From: Helicobacter pylori
Lineage (GTDB): Bacteria > Campylobacterota > Campylobacteria > Campylobacterales > Helicobacteraceae
DNA: 64,000 bases
Assembly (NCBI GenBank): GCA_008032955.1
Contig: CP032046.1
Span: 1,550,001-1,614,000 of the forward strand
Direction of reading: 5' to 3'
The notes under the pieces are model-generated. The model was given only the letters and a program-made list of their open reading frames with translations. It was not told the origin of the DNA and ran no database searches. The position numbers and the translations under genes are program-made. Shown one piece after another: positions 1-8,941 of this stretch; positions within the stretch are counted from its first letter, which is position 1, and the number at the start of each line of letters is the position of its first letter.

Positions 1-540
1 CTAGCACGATCCTTAAACTCTGTAAATTCAAATGTTTGGGGAAAGAGTGTTTTAAATGCACGATATAGCGCCCTATGACATCGTCTATCCTTTTAGCGCT
101 ACCGACACTCTCGCCCACTTTATAACTAGAATGCAGCAATTCTTCATCATGAAAGATTTCTTCAATCGCTCTTTCTTCTTCTTCTTTAAGCTTATAACCA
201 TAAGAATTGAAAAACTTGATACCATTATCTTCAAAAGGGTTGTGGCTCGCGCTTATCATAATGCCCGCATCACAGCGCATGTCTTCGGTTAAAAACGCAA
301 TCGCAGGGGTGGGCATAGGCCCTATTTGAATCACATTATAGCCTATGGAAGTTAAAGCGCTCACTAAAGCGTTTTCTACCATATAGCCGCTTTTTCTAGT
401 GTCTTTACCAATTAAAATTTTATTCGTTTGAGAATGTTTTTTAAAATACAACCCGGCAGCAACGCCCAAACGCATCACAAACATGGGGGTGAGTTTCACC
501 CCTGCTTTACCCCTCACGCCATCAGTCCCAAAATTTTCAT
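1..540 (-). CDS. glmM: Phosphoglucosamine mutase GlmM, N-terminal part, frameshifted at codon 4
   Basis: GlmM converts glucosamine-6-phosphate to glucosamine-1-phosphate for UDP-GlcNAc, peptidoglycan and LPS synthesis in the cytosol. Reading the minus strand from 540, the peptide begins MKI, then after one missing base continues [23 protein letters not shown] and runs open past position 1. The phosphoserine loop of the alpha-D-phosphohexomutase family, ISASHNP, is encoded near 240-263. The A run at 530-533 (T run on the coding strand) has four bases where five are needed to give [11 protein letters not shown]. The next in-frame ATG (482-484) would drop about 18 residues of the conserved N terminus. 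Because glmM is essential, I infer an assembly error or very recent mutation. About 180 residues are in the window; the 3' part lies outside. Confidence 0.93.
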
Positions 541-583
541 CGTTATAAAATACCTTTTAAACTATTTTTAATCAATTTTTAGA

Positions 584-589
584 TAGAAT
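584..589 (+). promoter_or_regulatory. Probable -10 box of the rpsT promoter
   Basis: TAGAAT lies about 40 bases before the rpsT start, in the short divergent gap between glmM and rpsT. The extended context (AGATAGAATTATG) fits the -10-dominated sigma80 promoters of H. pylori. The transcription start is inferred, not seen. Confidence 0.4.
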
Positions 590-629
590 TATGCCAAATT
601 TTATATTACAAAGGGATTAAAACAAGGCT

Positions 630-899
630 ATGGCAAATCATAAGTCCGCAGAAAAGCGAATCAGACAGACCATTAAAAGAACCGAACGCAACAGGTTCTA
701 TAAAACTAAAGTTAAAAATATCATTAAGGCCGTGCGTGAAGCGGTCGCCATCAATGATGTAGCAAAAGCTCAAGAGCGTTTGAAAATCGCTAATAAAGAG
801 TTGCATAAATTTGTCAGCAAGGGGATTTTAAAGAAAAACACCGCTTCTAGGAAAGTCTCAAGGCTTAACGCTTCAGTGAAAAAAATCGCTCTCGCTTAG
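630..899 (+). CDS. rpsT: 30S ribosomal protein S20
   Basis: Small-subunit ribosomal protein that binds 16S rRNA early in assembly. The 89-residue product has the S20 pattern: it opens [14 protein letters not shown], is very rich in Lys/Arg and Ala, and is predicted to be a helical bundle throughout. Length is normal for the family. The start is preceded by AAAGGGATT, a usable ribosome-binding site. It is followed after 123 bases by prfA on the same strand, so the two may be co-transcribed. Identification is secure from sequence pattern and neighbourhood (glmM-rpsT-prfA order of H. pylori). Confidence 0.97.
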
Positions 900-1022
900 T
901 TTTGGGGCGTTTTTAACTTCTTCAAGCTCAGTAGTGGGTTTTTATTATTGGGCTTCTTTTTAAGTTTTGCGTTTTTTAGATTGTTGTATTTTTTATTCAC
1001 ATCTTTTTATAGGTAGTCTTGC

Positions 1023-2081
1023 ATGTCTATTCTAGCTGAAAAGCTTTCTTCCATTCTCAAACGATACGACGAACTCACAGCGTTGCTTTCTAGCGCTGAA
1101 GTAATTAGCGATATTAAAAAACTCACCGAATTGAGCAAAGAGCAAAGCTCCATTGAAGAAATCTCCATAGCGAGTAAAGAGTATTTGAGCGTTTTAGAAA
1201 ATATCAAAGAAAATAAAGAGCTTTTAGAAGACAAGGAATTGAGCGAACTGGCTAAAGAAGAGTTAAAAATTCTAGAAATCCAAAAAAGCGATCTAGAAAC
1301 TGCCATTAAGCAACTCCTTATCCCCAAAGACCCTAACGATGATAAAAACATCTATTTAGAGTTAAGGGCCGGCACGGGGGGCGATGAAGCGGGCATTTTT
1401 GTAGGGGATTTGTTTAAGGCGTATTGCCGTTATGCGGATTTGAAAAAATGGAAAGTAGAGATAGTGAGCTCTAGCGAAAACAGCGTAGGGGGCTATAAAG
1501 AAATCATCGCTTTGATTAAGGGCAAGGGCGTGTATTCAAGGCTCAAATTTGAAGCAGGCACGCATCGAGTCCAAAGAGTCCCCGAGACAGAATCTCAAGG
1601 GCGAATCCACACTTCCGCTATCACAGTAGCGATCATGCCTGAAGTGGATGATGTGGAAGTTTCTATCAACCCTAGCGATTTAAAGATTGAAGTGTTTCGC
1701 GCTGGCGGGCATGGGGGGCAATGCGTCAACACCACAGACTCTGCGGTGCGCATCACGCACCTTCCCACCAATATCAGCGTGAGCATGCAAGATGAAAAAT
1801 CCCAGCATAAAAACAAGGATAAAGCCCTAAAAATCTTAAAAGCGCGCCTTTATGAAAAACAAATTGAAGAGCAGCAACTCGCTAACGCCAAAGACCGAAA
1901 GGAGCAAGTGGGTAGTGGGGACAGGAGCGAAAGGATCCGCACCTATAATTACCCGCAAAACCGCTTGAGCGAACATAGAATCAATTTAACTCTGTATAGT
2001 TTAGAAGAAATCATGCTTTCAGGGAATTTAGATGAAGTGATCAACCCTTTAATCGCTCATGCTCAAAGCCAGTTTGAATAA
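1023..2081 (+). CDS. prfA: Peptide chain release factor 1
   Basis: RF1 recognises UAA and UAG in the ribosomal A site and triggers peptidyl-tRNA hydrolysis. The 352-residue protein has the class I release-factor layout: an N-terminal helical domain (about 1-100), the stop-codon-reading tripeptide PET at 187-189 within [17 protein letters not shown] (PAT in E. coli RF1), and the catalytic GGQ at 231-233 within [17 protein letters not shown]. The RF1-type tripeptide, rather than SPF, separates it from RF2. Length is standard. The gene sits alone on the plus strand after rpsT, and a 397-base AT-rich gap follows. Confidence 0.98.
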   Translation: MSILAEKLSSILKRYDELTALLSSAEVISDIKKLTELSKEQSSIEEISIASKEYLSVLENIKENKELLEDKELSELAKEELKILEIQKSDLETAIKQLLIPKDPNDDKNIYLELRAGTGGDEAGIFVGDLFKAYCRYADLKKWKVEIVSSSENSVGGYKEIIALIKGKGVYSRLKFEAGTHRVQRVPETESQGRIHTSAITVAIMPEVDDVEVSINPSDLKIEVFRAGGHGGQCVNTTDSAVRITHLPTNISVSMQDEKSQHKNKDKALKILKARLYEKQIEEQQLANAKDRKEQVGSGDRSERIRTYNYPQNRLSEHRINLTLYSLEEIMLSGNLDEVINPLIAHAQSQFE

Positions 2082-2478
2082 GACCATTACTAAAACGATA
2101 AAACAAAGCGATAAAACAGCCTTTTTAAAGATAGCCACCCATTAGACCAAAAACCCTAAAAGCTCTAAATTTTCGCCCCACACAAAAATAGCGTAAAAGC
2201 TTCCATAAAATATAGTTAAATATAATTTTAAATTATTTATATATATAAATACATTTTTAAAAAATAAAACGATTTATTTAACCCATTCTTAACGAAAAAT
2301 TCACTTTTTTGTGATATAACTCAAAAGCTTAATATTTGTAAGAGCGAATTGTATTCTGTAGAAGCGAATGTATTCAAGGACAACTCTCAAATTTTGATGA
2401 TCCCCTATATTTTTGCGCCATAGCATGAATGCAATAAAAAAAGAAATCCTTAGGATTTCTCACATTAAGGAGTTTTAA
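2082..2478. other. AT-rich intergenic region and horA leader
   Basis: No convincing gene in these 397 bases. A possible -10 box (TATAAC, 2315-2320) would start a leader of about 150 bases for horA. The leader holds an imperfect direct repeat, GCGAATTGTATTC at 2344-2356 and GCGAATGTATTC at 2364-2375, and a perfect hairpin at 2442-2460 just before the horA ribosome-binding site AAGGAG. The stretch 2210-2280 is almost pure A/T. Confidence 0.5.
2442..2460 (-). terminator. Hairpin upstream of horA; terminator-like on the minus strand
   Basis: AGAAATCC (2442-2449) pairs perfectly with GGATTTCT (2453-2460) around a 3-base loop. On the minus strand the hairpin is followed by a T7 run (A run 2436-2442 on the plus strand), the layout of an intrinsic terminator. 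On the plus strand the same hairpin would sit directly before the horA ribosome-binding site in the mRNA. Either an antisense transcript ends here or the structure affects horA translation; I cannot tell which. Confidence 0.5.
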
Positions 2479-3279
2479 ATGAAAAAAGTTTTTTTAGGTA
2501 TGGCATTAGCCATTAGTGTTTCCATGGCAGAAAAAAGCGGTGCGTTTTTAGGAGGGGGGTTTCAATATTCTAATTTAGAAAACCAAAACACCACCCGCAC
2601 CCCAGGCGCTAACAATAACACCCCGATAGACACTTCAATGTTTAGTAACAATCAAACAGCTCCAACCCCCCAAACGCAGAGCGCTTCTAAATTGGATACT
2701 AAAGTCAATCCAAGCGTGACTAACACCAATAATTACGGGCAAATGTATGGGGTAGATGCGATGGCAGGGTATAAGTGGTTCTTTGGTAAGACCAAACGCT
2801 TTGGCTTTAGGACTTATGGATACTACAGCTATAACCATGCGAATTTAAGCTTTGTAGGCAGTAAGCTTGGAATCATGGATGGCGCATCTCAAGTGAATAA
2901 CTTCACTTATGGCGTGGGCTTTGATGCACTCTATAACTTCTATGAAAGCAAAGAGGGCTATAACACAGCAGGGTTGTTCTTAGGCTTTGGATTAGGAGGG
3001 GATTCGTTCATCGTGCAAGGAGAGAGCTACTTGAAATCTCAAATGCAAATTTGCAACAACACCGCCGGCTGTTCAGCGAGCATGAACACGAGCTATTTCC
3101 AAATGCCTGTGGAATTTGGCTTTAGGAGCAATTTCTCTAAACACAGCGGGATTGAAGTGGGCTTTAAATTGCCTTTATTTACCAACCAATTCTATAAAGA
3201 AAGGGGTGTAGATGGATCGGTAGATGTGTTCTATAAAAGGAACTTCTCTATCTATTTCAACTACATGATCAACTTCTAA
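2479..3279 (+). CDS. horA: Outer membrane protein HorA (Hop-related family)
   Basis: Predicted outer-membrane beta-barrel of the Helicobacter Hop/Hor superfamily. A signal peptide (MKKVFLGMALAISVSMA, cut after about residue 17) is followed by the typical mature N terminus EKSGAFLGGGFQYSN, a variable Asn/Thr-rich region (about 35-85), and barrel strands ending in the aromatic C-terminal motif YKRNFSIYFNYMINF with terminal Phe, a BAM recognition signal. The 266-residue reading frame is intact; in strain 26695, as I recall, this locus is split in two (HP0078/HP0079). Cys pairs near residue 195 could form a disulfide. Ligand or function is unknown. The ribosome-binding site is AAGGAG, 7 bases before ATG. 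Confidence 0.85.
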   Translation: MKKVFLGMALAISVSMAEKSGAFLGGGFQYSNLENQNTTRTPGANNNTPIDTSMFSNNQTAPTPQTQSASKLDTKVNPSVTNTNNYGQMYGVDAMAGYKWFFGKTKRFGFRTYGYYSYNHANLSFVGSKLGIMDGASQVNNFTYGVGFDALYNFYESKEGYNTAGLFLGFGLGGDSFIVQGESYLKSQMQICNNTAGCSASMNTSYFQMPVEFGFRSNFSKHSGIEVGFKLPLFTNQFYKERGVDGSVDVFYKRNFSIYFNYMINF

Positions 3280-3411
3280 GCCTTTCTCTTCTTTCCAACA
3301 GAGGGTTTTTTAAAAACTAAAGAAGCGCTTAAAACAGAACTTTTTGTTTTTTAGGTTTTATTTTTTACTTTGGCTTGTTTTTAAAAGTCATTTTGATTTC
3401 TAAAAATAGTC

Positions 3412-3417
3412 TATAAT
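3412..3417 (+). promoter_or_regulatory. -10 box for the Met/Tyr-rich secreted protein gene
   Basis: TATAAT lies 31 bases before the ATG at 3448, in the sequence AGTCTATAATGC. It matches the H. pylori -10 consensus exactly; no -35 element is clear, as is usual in this species. A leader of only about 23 bases is inferred. Confidence 0.6.
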
Positions 3418-3447
3418 GCTTCCAACAGATATTTTTTAAGGTTATAA

Positions 3448-5220
3448 ATGAAAGCTATAAAAATACTTTTTATGATGACACTCAGTTTAAACGCTATTAG
3501 CGTGAATAGGGCGTTGTTTGACTTAAAAGATTCGCAATTAAAAGGGGAATTAACGCCAAAAATAGTGAATTTTGGGGGTTATAAAAGCAGCACCACAGAG
3601 TGGGGAGCTACGGCTTTAAACTATATCAATGCGGCTAATGGCGATGCGAAAAAATTCAGCGTGCTAGTAGAAAAAATGCGTTTTGGCTCTGGCATCTTGG
3701 GGAATTTAAGAGCGCATGCGCATTTAAGGCAAGCCCTAAAATTGCAAAAGAATTTGAAATATTGCCTTAAAATCATCGCTAGGGATTCTTTTTATAGTTA
3801 CCGCACCGGTATTTATATCCCCTTAGGCATTTCTTTAAAAGATCAAAAAACGGCTCAAAAAATGCTCGCTGATTTGAGCGTGGTAGGGGCGTATCTTAAA
3901 AAACAACAAGAGAATGAAAAGGCTCAAAGCCCTTATTACAGGAGCAACAACTATTACAACTCTTACTATAGCCCTTATTATGGCATGTATGGAATGGGAA
4001 TGTATGGCATGTATGGCATGGGCATGTATGATTTTTATGACTTTTATGATGGCATGTATGGATTCTACCCTAACATGTTTTTCATGATGCAAGTTCAAGA
4101 TTACTTGATGTTGGAAAATTATATGTATGCGATCGATCAAGAAGAGATTTTAGACCATGACGATTCTGTTAATCAACTTGATACGCCTACTGATGATGAC
4201 AGAGATGATAAGGACGATAAATCCTTACAGCAGGCTAATCTCATGAGCTTTTATCGTGATCCCAAATTCAGCAAAGGCATTCAAACCAACCGCTTGAATA
4301 GCGCTTTAGTCAATTTAGACAACAGCCGCATGCTCAAAGACAATTCGCTTTTCCACACTAAAGCCATGCCCACTAAAAGCGTGGATGCGATCACTTCTCA
4401 AGCCAAAGAGCTTAACCATTTAGTGGGGCAAATCAAAGAAATGAAGCAAGATGGGGCGAGTCCTAGTAAGATTGATTCAGTTGTCAATAAAGCTATGGAA
4501 GTGAGGGATAAATTAGACAATAATTTAAACCAGCTAGACAATGACTTAAAAGATCAAAAAGGGCTTTCAAGCGAGCAACAAGCTCAAGTGGATAAAGCCC
4601 TAGACAGCGTGCAACAATTAAGCCATAGCAGCGATGTGGTGGGGAATTATTTAGACGGGAGTTTGAAAATTGATGGCGATGATAGAGATGATTTGAATGA
4701 TGCGATGAATAACCCCATGCAACAACCTGCGCAACAAACGCCCACCAACAACATGGGCAACACCCATGCAAATGACAGCAAGGATCAAGGGGGTAACGCG
4801 CTCATAAACCCTAACAGCGCCACTAACACCGATGACACTCACACCGACGACACTCACACTGACACTAACGCCACAAACGATACCAGCACCACTGACACCC
4901 CCACTGATGATAAAGATGCTGGCGGCATGAACAATACCGGCGATATGAATAATACCGATACCGGCAACACAGACACCGGCAACACTGATACCGGTAACAC
5001 TGATGATGCGAGCAACATGAGCAACGGCAACGATGATATGGGTAATACTAATGACGACATGAACAACGGCAACGACATGGGCGATGACATGAATAATGCG
5101 AACGACATGAACGATGACATGGGTAATAGCAACGATGACATGGGCGATATGGGGGATATGAACGATGATATGGGTGGCGATATGGGAGACATGGGGGATA
5201 TGGGCGATATGGGGAATTGA
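3448..5220 (+). CDS. Secreted low-complexity protein with Met/Tyr/Gly and Asp/Asn repeats (HP0080-like)
   Basis: No known function. The 590-residue product starts with a probable signal peptide (MKAIKILFMMTLSLNAISVNRA). Residues about 30-150 look like a folded domain. Residues about 160-225 are extremely rich in Tyr, Met and Gly (repeats of MYGMGMYGM, then DFYDFYDGMYGFYP). Residues 235-430 are charged and probably helical. The last 150 residues are repeats built from Asp, Asn, Thr, Met and Gly, including a triple DTGNT array and a closing series of DMGDM units. The acidic tail could bind cations; this is inference. The long minus-strand reading frames opposite the tail are mirror images of the repeat. 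One of the two ~195-bp repeat elements begins 51 bases after its stop. Confidence 0.75.
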   Translation: MKAIKILFMMTLSLNAISVNRALFDLKDSQLKGELTPKIVNFGGYKSSTTEWGATALNYINAANGDAKKFSVLVEKMRFGSGILGNLRAHAHLRQALKLQKNLKYCLKIIARDSFYSYRTGIYIPLGISLKDQKTAQKMLADLSVVGAYLKKQQENEKAQSPYYRSNNYYNSYYSPYYGMYGMGMYGMYGMGMYDFYDFYDGMYGFYPNMFFMMQVQDYLMLENYMYAIDQEEILDHDDSVNQLDTPTDDDRDDKDDKSLQQANLMSFYRDPKFSKGIQTNRLNSALVNLDNSRMLKDNSLFHTKAMPTKSVDAITSQAKELNHLVGQIKEMKQDGASPSKIDSVVNKAMEVRDKLDNNLNQLDNDLKDQKGLSSEQQAQVDKALDSVQQLSHSSDVVGNYLDGSLKIDGDDRDDLNDAMNNPMQQPAQQTPTNNMGNTHANDSKDQGGNALINPNSATNTDDTHTDDTHTDTNATNDTSTTDTPTDDKDAGGMNNTGDMNNTDTGNTDTGNTDTGNTDDASNMSNGNDDMGNTNDDMNNGNDMGDDMNNANDMNDDMGNSNDDMGDMGDMNDDMGGDMGDMGDMGDMGN

Positions 5221-5271
5221 GATTAACCCCCCCAATATCAAAGAGTGATAGCTAAAATTTTAAGGAATGTT

Positions 5272-5462
5272 TTTATCCCACTAGCGCGAAAAACTCTGTC
5301 CTTTAGGGCGCAAGATGTGAGTGCATAGCTGTTAGACTATATTCAAGCTTAAAAGATGACAAAATACCTTTTAGGCTAGGAAATACCCATGCAGACTTTA
5401 AAGAGCTTTTTATATTAGCATTCGTTAGGGCGATTAGAAAGCCCCTTGCTTTTAAGGAGGTT
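5272..5462 (+). repeat. ~195-bp dispersed repeat, copy A; possible IS605-type right-end/omega-RNA relic
   Basis: This stretch aligns with the reverse complement of 20638-20834. Shared blocks are TTTATCCCACTAGCGC, AAACTCTGTCCTTTAGGG, GTGCATAGC with GTTAG and CTATATTCAA, then AATACCCATGCAGAC, TTAAAGAGC, and a 3' GAAGCCCCTT-type hairpin arm that is degenerate here (AGAAAGCCCCTTGC). No transposase gene is attached. From memory the layout resembles the 3' end of H. pylori IS200/IS605-family elements, where the right end overlaps the TnpB-associated RNA; I could not check this. The copy begins 51 bases 3' of the upstream gene, on the same strand. Confidence 0.55.
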
Positions 5463-5472
5463 TCACTTATAG

Positions 5473-5540
5473 TAAAAATGATTCTTTTAAGGTGGTAGGG
5501 GGTATTTTGCGATGAAAATTAACCCCCAACTAACTCCCCT
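5473..5540 (-). repeat. G-run/C-run hairpin family, copy U (3' of tlpC)
   Basis: On the minus strand, G4 and G5 runs are followed by an A/T-rich loop and a C5 run (plus-strand G5 at 5498-5502, C5 at 5523-5527, C4 at 5536-5539), so the G5 and C5 runs can pair. The loop contains TCGCAAAATA, also found in the hairpin at 62547-62577. Like the other copies it lies downstream of a gene on its own strand, here tlpC, about 100 bases past the stop. Confidence 0.5.
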
Positions 5541-5636
5541 AAAAACGCTTTTTAAAGAGCCTTTCATTAGCGTTTTTTAGGGCGTTTTAAAAAGCCCTTT
5601 AGGCACTCTCACATTTTAGGTGCTCAAAATGTGAAA

Positions 5637-7658
5637 TTAAAATTTCTTCTTGCTCACATCTTCTAAAATATCTTGAGAGATCCCATCAATTTTAGTGCTG
5701 ACTTGTAAAGAATGATTAGCGATAGTCAAATTATCCTGCACATCTTGTTGCAAGGCGTTAATGGAGTTGTGAATGTTTTCTACGCCCTTGTTTTGCATTT
5801 TAATAGACTCAGCGTTATCGGCAATGCTTTGAACTAAAATATTGATATTGGCTTCAATTTCGCTGAGCGATTTTTGCGTCCTTTCAGCGAGCTTTCTCAC
5901 CTCATCAGCCACCACCGCAAAGCCTCTGCCATGCTCGCCAGCCCTTGCGGCTTCAATAGCGGCGTTTAGGGCTAAAAGATTGGTTTGATCGGCAATATCT
6001 CTAATCATATCCACCACGCTTTTAATGTCTTCGCCTTGAGAGATCATCTCTTGGCTTTTAGAATCAATGGTTGTGATAATATTAGTGATTTCTTCTAAGG
6101 ATTGAGTGGTGTTTTTCAGGCTTCTTTCTTGTTTGTGAGCGGTTTTGGTTAAGTTATCCACGCAAGTTTTTAAATCTTTGGATTCATGATTGAGCGCGTT
6201 TGCAAACCCTAAAGAAGCTTTAAGCATGCTAGAAATTTCTTGCCCTAAAGTGTTGAGCGCTTTTTCCATGTTGGCTTTAGGGTTTTGGATGTGGTGGGTG
6301 AAATCCAGGTTTTTATAATGCTCTAGGGCGTTATTTAGGGCTTCAATATTGGCGCCAATTTGGTTGCGAAAATACTGGATAATGCTATTAATCGTATTTT
6401 TTAGGGCTTGCAAATCTTTATTTTTAGGCACGCATGCGATTTCTTGCGTGAAATCCCCATTTTCCACATGGTTTGTTACTTCAATGCTGTTTTGAATAGC
6501 TTGATTATCGGCTTGAATGCTTTCTTGGGTTTTAAGAATGTTTTCATTAATAGAAGCTTGCATTTGCCCGATTTCATCATAAGCGCTTGGGGGCGTTAGG
6601 CTTATGGCATGGTTATTTTTGGGGTTATTAAGCAAGTTGAAAAAATCATTTAGGGTGTTATTGACCCTACTGATGCGTTGGGTTATAAGACTAGAAATAA
6701 TGACAAAGACTAAAAGGGCTAACACCAGCACGCCTAAAATCAAGGTGGTGATAATAATGTATTTGGTGTTTGTGGCTTCTTTAAAGACTAAAGATTTATT
6801 GACATATTTCCCAATTGCCCAACGCCACTGATTGCCGTTATCCCCTTTTTCTTCAAAAAAATCAAAGGGCTGTATGGCTAAAAAGGTTTCTGTATTCCCG
6901 CTCAATGAATGGTAGCTCAAAGTGCCCGCTTCGTTTTGATTGTAATACTCCACAGCTTTAGCGACTCTTTTATCCGGATTGATAGCGCTTAAAATCTTAT
7001 CTTGGATCTCACGATTAGGGTTGATTAAAAGCCTGCCATCTTTCCCCATTAAAAAGGTGTTACTCTTTTTCTTGCCTACCACATCTGTATAAAAAGCGTC
7101 AATGTTTAAAAAGAGGTTCAGCGCGCCTATAGTCTTTTGATTCTTGTCCATTAAGGGGAGGGTAATATCCATGCCATAGATTTTATCGCCATTAACCTCT
7201 TTATAATAGGGATCTGAATGGGTTGTATCTTTGAGCGAACGGATTTGATTGGTCATATTTTCATTGAGTGCGGTATTAGGGTAGGCGATTTTTGAATCCA
7301 TTTTTATAGCAGTGATGGTCCGTTCATTACTATCCGTATAAATCGCGCTAATCAATAACACATGAGAGTTTGCTAACAAAAACTCAGAGAGCATGCGCTT
7401 TTTTAGGGTGTCGTTGATAGCGCTATTTTCATCGCTTAAAAGTTTTTCAAGGGTGTTAGCGCCAATAAAAATGCGTTTCATGATGCCTTGAATCTTAAAA
7501 CTGACTAACTGAGCCTTTTTTTGCAGCAATTCTGTGGCTTGGCTTTGCAACACGCTTTCAACCTTGTAGCTGATAATAACGCCCATAACAGCGCTAATCG
7601 CAATGACAACCGCACACACCATCATGACAATTTTAGAACCAATTCTTGTAGATTTCAT
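5637..7658 (-). CDS. tlpC: Methyl-accepting chemotaxis protein TlpC
   Basis: Transmembrane chemoreceptor that controls CheA kinase activity. The 673-residue protein has an N-terminal membrane segment (about 9-32), a large periplasmic sensor of the dCache type (about 33-300), a second membrane segment (about 305-327), a HAMP-like linker, and a cytoplasmic coiled coil. The signalling tip is [41 protein letters not shown] (about residues 545-585). Family work reports lactate binding by H. pylori TlpC; the sequence itself does not prove the ligand. Length is normal and the frame intact. The tip DNA is identical over 68 bases to that of tlpA (see findings). Confidence 0.93.
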   Translation of the reverse strand: MKSTRIGSKIVMMVCAVVIAISAVMGVIISYKVESVLQSQATELLQKKAQLVSFKIQGIMKRIFIGANTLEKLLSDENSAINDTLKKRMLSEFLLANSHVLLISAIYTDSNERTITAIKMDSKIAYPNTALNENMTNQIRSLKDTTHSDPYYKEVNGDKIYGMDITLPLMDKNQKTIGALNLFLNIDAFYTDVVGKKKSNTFLMGKDGRLLINPNREIQDKILSAINPDKRVAKAVEYYNQNEAGTLSYHSLSGNTETFLAIQPFDFFEEKGDNGNQWRWAIGKYVNKSLVFKEATNTKYIIITTLILGVLVLALLVFVIISSLITQRISRVNNTLNDFFNLLNNPKNNHAISLTPPSAYDEIGQMQASINENILKTQESIQADNQAIQNSIEVTNHVENGDFTQEIACVPKNKDLQALKNTINSIIQYFRNQIGANIEALNNALEHYKNLDFTHHIQNPKANMEKALNTLGQEISSMLKASLGFANALNHESKDLKTCVDNLTKTAHKQERSLKNTTQSLEEITNIITTIDSKSQEMISQGEDIKSVVDMIRDIADQTNLLALNAAIEAARAGEHGRGFAVVADEVRKLAERTQKSLSEIEANINILVQSIADNAESIKMQNKGVENIHNSINALQQDVQDNLTIANHSLQVSTKIDGISQDILEDVSKKKF

Positions 7659-7693
7659 TCCCTTTGCCCTTTTAAAACTATTAATAGAGAATT

Positions 7694-7699
7694 ATTATA
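7694..7699 (-). promoter_or_regulatory. -10 box for tlpC
   Basis: On the minus strand TATAAT, in the context GTATAATAATTC, lies about 36 bases before the tlpC start codon. It matches the sigma80 -10 consensus. The start AAGGGAATG has a ribosome-binding site placed close to the ATG. Confidence 0.55.
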
Positions 7700-7818
7700 C
7701 ATTATTTTGAAATTTTAATAGAACAATAATAAAACAAGAGAGGACAAAAAAGCAGAAAATAAAAGAGAGCCAAAACCCTCCAAAGCTCCCCCAAAGGAGA
7801 GGCAAAAAGAAATAAAAA

Positions 7819-8208
7819 TTACCTTTTGGAGAATTGCGGGCTTCTTCTGGCCTTTCTTTTACCATATTTTTTGCGTTCAACCACCCTTGAATCCCTAGTG
7901 AGCAAGCCTTTAGGTTTTAAAACGGCTCTAAAAGCAATATCATAAGCGTTCAAAGCTTTAGAAATGCCATGCCTTAAGGCTTCCGCTTGCGCTGAGTAGC
8001 CCCCACCAAAAACCACCGCTTTAATATCCACAGATTGCTCTTGTTTGGTTAAAAGTAAGGGCTGCATGACTTTCATTTTAATGGCTTCATGCCCGCCTAA
8101 CCATTGATTCAAGCTCTGTTCATTGATACTCAATTCGCCTTTACCGGGAGTGAGCCACACTTTAGCGATAGCGGTTTTTCTTTTACCGGTAGCATAGATT
8201 TTTCTCAT
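7819..8208 (-). CDS. rpsI: 30S ribosomal protein S9
   Basis: Small-subunit protein whose C-terminal tail reaches the P-site tRNA. The 129-residue product shows the S9 signature: [15 protein letters not shown] at the N terminus, [19 protein letters not shown] in the middle, and the basic C-terminal tail [16 protein letters not shown] ending in the conserved S-K-R. It overlaps the end of rplM by 4 bases (ATGA), so translation is probably coupled, as in the conserved L13-S9 operon. Confidence 0.97.
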   Translation of the reverse strand: MRKIYATGKRKTAIAKVWLTPGKGELSINEQSLNQWLGGHEAIKMKVMQPLLLTKQEQSVDIKAVVFGGGYSAQAEALRHGISKALNAYDIAFRAVLKPKGLLTRDSRVVERKKYGKRKARRSPQFSKR

Positions 8209-8630
8209 TTAGCGTCCTTTTTGCTAGTTTGTGCGGTGTGAGGGTGCTTATCATCACGATAAACTTTGAGTTTTTTAATCATCGCTTTCCCTAATTTCGT
8301 TTTAGGGAGCATGCCCCTAACGGCTAAGTGGTAGAGCTTTTCAGGGGTTTTTTCTAGCATTTCTTGGAGAGTCTTGCTCTTAGTGCTGCCAAAATAGCCT
8401 GAATGGGTAAAATACTCTTTATCCTCTAATTTCATGCCTGAAAATTTAACCTTATTAGCGTTGATAACCACCACAAAATCCCCACAATCCACATTAGGGG
8501 TGTAAAAAGGGCGGTGTTTGCCTCTTAAAAGCACAGCGATTTCAGTGATCAAGCGGCCAAAAACTTTGTCTTTAGCGTCTAAAACGACCCAATCACGAAC
8601 GATGTCATTGACTTTAGCAGTCTTTGTCAT
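8205..8630 (-). CDS. rplM: 50S ribosomal protein L13
   Basis: Early-assembling large-subunit protein. The 141 residues include the L13 blocks [43 protein letters not shown] (about 16-58) and [22 protein letters not shown] (about 103-124). Length is standard. It is the first gene of the rplM-rpsI operon, with a clear -10 box about 30 bases upstream and a GGATTCTC-type ribosome-binding region. Confidence 0.97.
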   Translation of the reverse strand: MTKTAKVNDIVRDWVVLDAKDKVFGRLITEIAVLLRGKHRPFYTPNVDCGDFVVVINANKVKFSGMKLEDKEYFTHSGYFGSTKSKTLQEMLEKTPEKLYHLAVRGMLPKTKLGKAMIKKLKVYRDDKHPHTAQTSKKDAK

Positions 8631-8659
8631 GAGAATCCTTTGATAAAATTAAAGCACCC

Positions 8660-8665
8660 ATTATA
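8660..8665 (-). promoter_or_regulatory. -10 box for rplM-rpsI
   Basis: TATAAT on the minus strand (TTATAATGGG), about 30 bases before the rplM ATG. It is an exact -10 consensus match in the only gap upstream of the operon. Confidence 0.6.
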
Positions 8666-8780
8666 AGGAAATAAGCTTAAATGTTGCTGAATTTAAGGAA
8701 AGTTTAAAGTTTAAAAAAGGGATTTTGGCTATTTTGTTTTATCGTTTTAGATTTTACTTTACTATATAATATAGATATAG

Positions 8781-8865
8781 CAAAACTCATTTTCTTAAAG
8801 GGATAGGGGGGGCATTTTGAAATAACTCTCCCCTACAACCCCCAACTTAAAAACCCCCTAACCCC
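8781..8865 (-). repeat. G-run/C-run hairpin family, copy W
   Basis: On the minus strand four G runs (G4, G5, G5, G4) separated by TTA, a 10-base loop and TTGTA are followed by AGAGTTATTTCAAAATG and a C7 run. It matches copy Z (62094-62172) closely over about 75 bases, including TTGAAATAACTCT, CCCCTACAACCCCCAACT and AAACTCATT when read on the other strand. It lies 3' of the small membrane protein gene on the same strand and upstream of rplM. Confidence 0.55.
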
Positions 8866-8941
8866 AAAAAATCGCTCAAAAAATACCGCTTGATTAAAGA
8901 TAAGCTCTTTACTATTTGATCGTAAAAATACCAAAAAGCCT

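Larger units (their letters stand above)
5221..5636. other. Convergent intergenic region with two repeat elements
   Basis: The 416 bases between the plus-strand secreted-protein gene and minus-strand tlpC hold no gene that I can support. They contain one copy of the ~195-bp element (5272-5462) and one G/C-run hairpin (5473-5540). A further inverted repeat with GCGTTTTTAGGGCGTTTT-type sequence near 5545-5610 may end tlpC transcription. Confidence 0.6.
8631..8941. other. Intergenic region between the small membrane protein gene and rplM
   Basis: These 311 bases contain the rplM promoter (8660-8665), an AT-rich palindromic stretch around 8758-8780 (TATATAATATAGATATAG), and copy W of the G/C-run hairpin family (8781-8865). 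No further reading frame is supported. Confidence 0.6.

Noticed and set aside
56..292. 78-residue plus-strand frame
   Set aside because: Lies entirely opposite glmM coding sequence.
4651..5241. 196-residue minus-strand frame opposite the Asp/Asn-rich tail
   Set aside because: It is the mirror of the repeated Asp/Asn/Met/Gly codons on the plus strand, giving a biased Ile/Val/His protein with no ribosome-binding site.
5272..5462. AapA/IsoA-type toxin-antitoxin locus
   Set aside because: I looked for the short AapA-like peptide (SWKTLY type) in both repeat copies and in the large intergenic regions and did not find it.
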